Source: Streptomyces sp. WMMC500 (GTDB taxonomy: Bacteria; Actinomycetota; Actinomycetes; Streptomycetales; Streptomycetaceae). Taken from it: a DNA stretch of 64,000 nt. The notes below the pieces were generated by a model. The model was not told the origin of the DNA. It made no database searches and was given only the letters and a program-made list of their open reading frames with translations. The stretch lies in assembly GCF_027497195.1 (NCBI RefSeq), contig NZ_CP114905.1:4723001-4787000 (forward strand), read 5' to 3'. The position numbers were made by a program, and so were the translations under genes. Positions 63,282 to 64,000 of the stretch are shown in pieces. Positions within the stretch are counted from its first letter, which is position 1; the number at the start of each line of letters is the position of its first letter.

Positions 63282-64000
63282 ATGACGACACAACACGACG
63301 ATTCCGGCAGACCGGACAGCCGTCGGCGCGGGACCCCGCCCCGTACCGGGAAGCGCTCCGGGGACGCTTCCGCCCGCATCCCCGGCCCCACCCACCAGGT
63401 CCGCGTCCCGCGCCGCCGGGTCGTCTCCACGGGCGACGACCACCGCGTCACGCCCGCCGAGTTGTTCTTCGACCTCGTCTTCGTCTACGCCTTCATGCAG
63501 GTCACCGCGCTGCTCGCGGAGGACCCCACGCCCATGCGGCTGCTCGGCGGCGGCGTCGTGCTCGCGCTGCTGTGGTGGTGCTGGTGCTGCTTCGCCTGGC
63601 TGGGCAACGTCGTACGCGCCGACACCGGCCCCCTCCTCGGCGTGCTGCTGACGGCGATGGCGGCGGTGCTCGTCGTGTCGCTGATCCTGCCGGAGGTCTT
63701 CGCCGGCGGTGACGGCGACATCAACGCCCCGTTGATCTTCGTCCTCTGTTACGGCACGCTGCGCGTCCTGCACCTCGTCGCGTTCTGGGTGGTGGCGCAC
63801 CCCGGCGACGACCGGCTGCGCACCACGATCCGCGCCACCGCCCTGACCTCCGTCGCGCCGCCGTTCGTGCTGCTGGTCGTCGGCAGTTTCTTCACCGGCT
63901 GGGCACAGATCCTGATCTGGCTCGGGGCCGTCGTCATCGACTACGCCGCCATCTACGCCGGCGGCGGCTCCGGTTCCGGCTGGCGCGTCACCTCGCCGGC
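63282..64000 (+). CDS. Low-temperature-requirement A (LtrA) family membrane protein (partial)
   Basis: The frame opens at ATG 63282 and runs off the window; 239 residues are visible. A basic, polar N-terminus of about 50 residues precedes the LtrA signature VTPAELFFDLVFVYAFMQVT, followed by five or six membrane helices. LtrA was named in Listeria for growth in the cold, but the biochemical role is not known. A GGGGCGG lies before the ATG. Divergent from the giant PAS/receiver gene. Confidence 0.85.
   Translation, partial: MTTQHDDSGRPDSRRRGTPPRTGKRSGDASARIPGPTHQVRVPRRRVVSTGDDHRVTPAELFFDLVFVYAFMQVTALLAEDPTPMRLLGGGVVLALLWWCWCCFAWLGNVVRADTGPLLGVLLTAMAAVLVVSLILPEVFAGGDGDINAPLIFVLCYGTLRVLHLVAFWVVAHPGDDRLRTTIRATALTSVAPPFVLLVVGSFFTGWAQILIWLGAVVIDYAAIYAGGGSGSGWRVTSP

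Overview
This is a single stretch of very high-GC DNA from a Streptomyces-like actinomycete. The support is codon use with G/C at nearly every third position, frequent GTG and TTG starts, Tat and lipoprotein signals, and Streptomyces-type families (DUF574 methyltransferase, SpoIIE phosphatases, XRE-DUF5753, SigE-family sigma factor). The order serS - pheA - dtpA - copCD - ecuC - sco - ycnI matches, as I recall it, the S. coelicolor core around SCO3961-SCO3967. That suggests the window lies in the chromosome core, not very far from oriC.

Layout. 1-5.2 kb: end of a membrane protein (likely ABC permease), a MocR regulator, a B3/4-domain protein coupled to a LysE exporter, and a LysR/TauE pair. 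5.3-8.8 kb: HAD phosphatase coupled to serS, a 0.5-kb non-coding region with a cluster of DnaA boxes, then pheA. 9.0-15.4 kb: a copper-handling block (DtpA peroxidase, CopC-CopD fusion, PCuAC chaperone EcuC, Sco, YcnI, membrane protein), mostly coupled by overlapping stop/start codons. 15.6-27.4 kb: mixed genes, including a TetR/alcohol dehydrogenase pair with two visible operators, an ARMT1-like phosphatase, glutamate decarboxylase, a Ca2+/H+ antiporter and an AraC/NmrA/DUF1772 unit. 27.7-30.8 kb: an OmpR-type two-component system whose kinase and divergent PepSY protein both carry long Asp-rich tracts, with four helically phased direct repeats between the genes. 31-44.5 kb: mostly core functions (aminopeptidase P, SpoIIE phosphatase, two PrimPol-related or SEC-C proteins, an anti-sigma-type kinase, GDPD, HtrA) plus small accessory enzymes.

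44.6-52.3 kb looks accessory: several genes have less extreme base composition, most are of unknown function, and the stretch ends next to the 3' end of a tRNA-Ser(UGA). Its centre is the most interesting item in the window. A 44-residue Asp/Asn/Gly-rich peptide with a near-perfect ribosome binding site is followed without a gap by a protein-isoaspartate-methyltransferase homologue with a C-terminal extension. This is the minimal layout of an imiditide-type (aspartimide) RiPP locus. Divergent from it lies a three-gene operon (132-aa protein, DUF6879, XRE-DUF5753 regulator), and the shared promoter region has two opposed pairs of a TTTGCGG motif.

52.4-64 kb: tRNA-Ser, VOC protein, PrimPol-like protein, a small Asn-rich secreted protein with strong hairpins after it, a SigE-family sigma factor, an acyl-CoA ligase, an 1884-aa PAS/degenerate-kinase/receiver protein with about 1000 residues of collagen-like and other repeats, and the start of an LtrA membrane protein that runs off the end. 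No rRNA, CRISPR array, transposase or integrase was seen.
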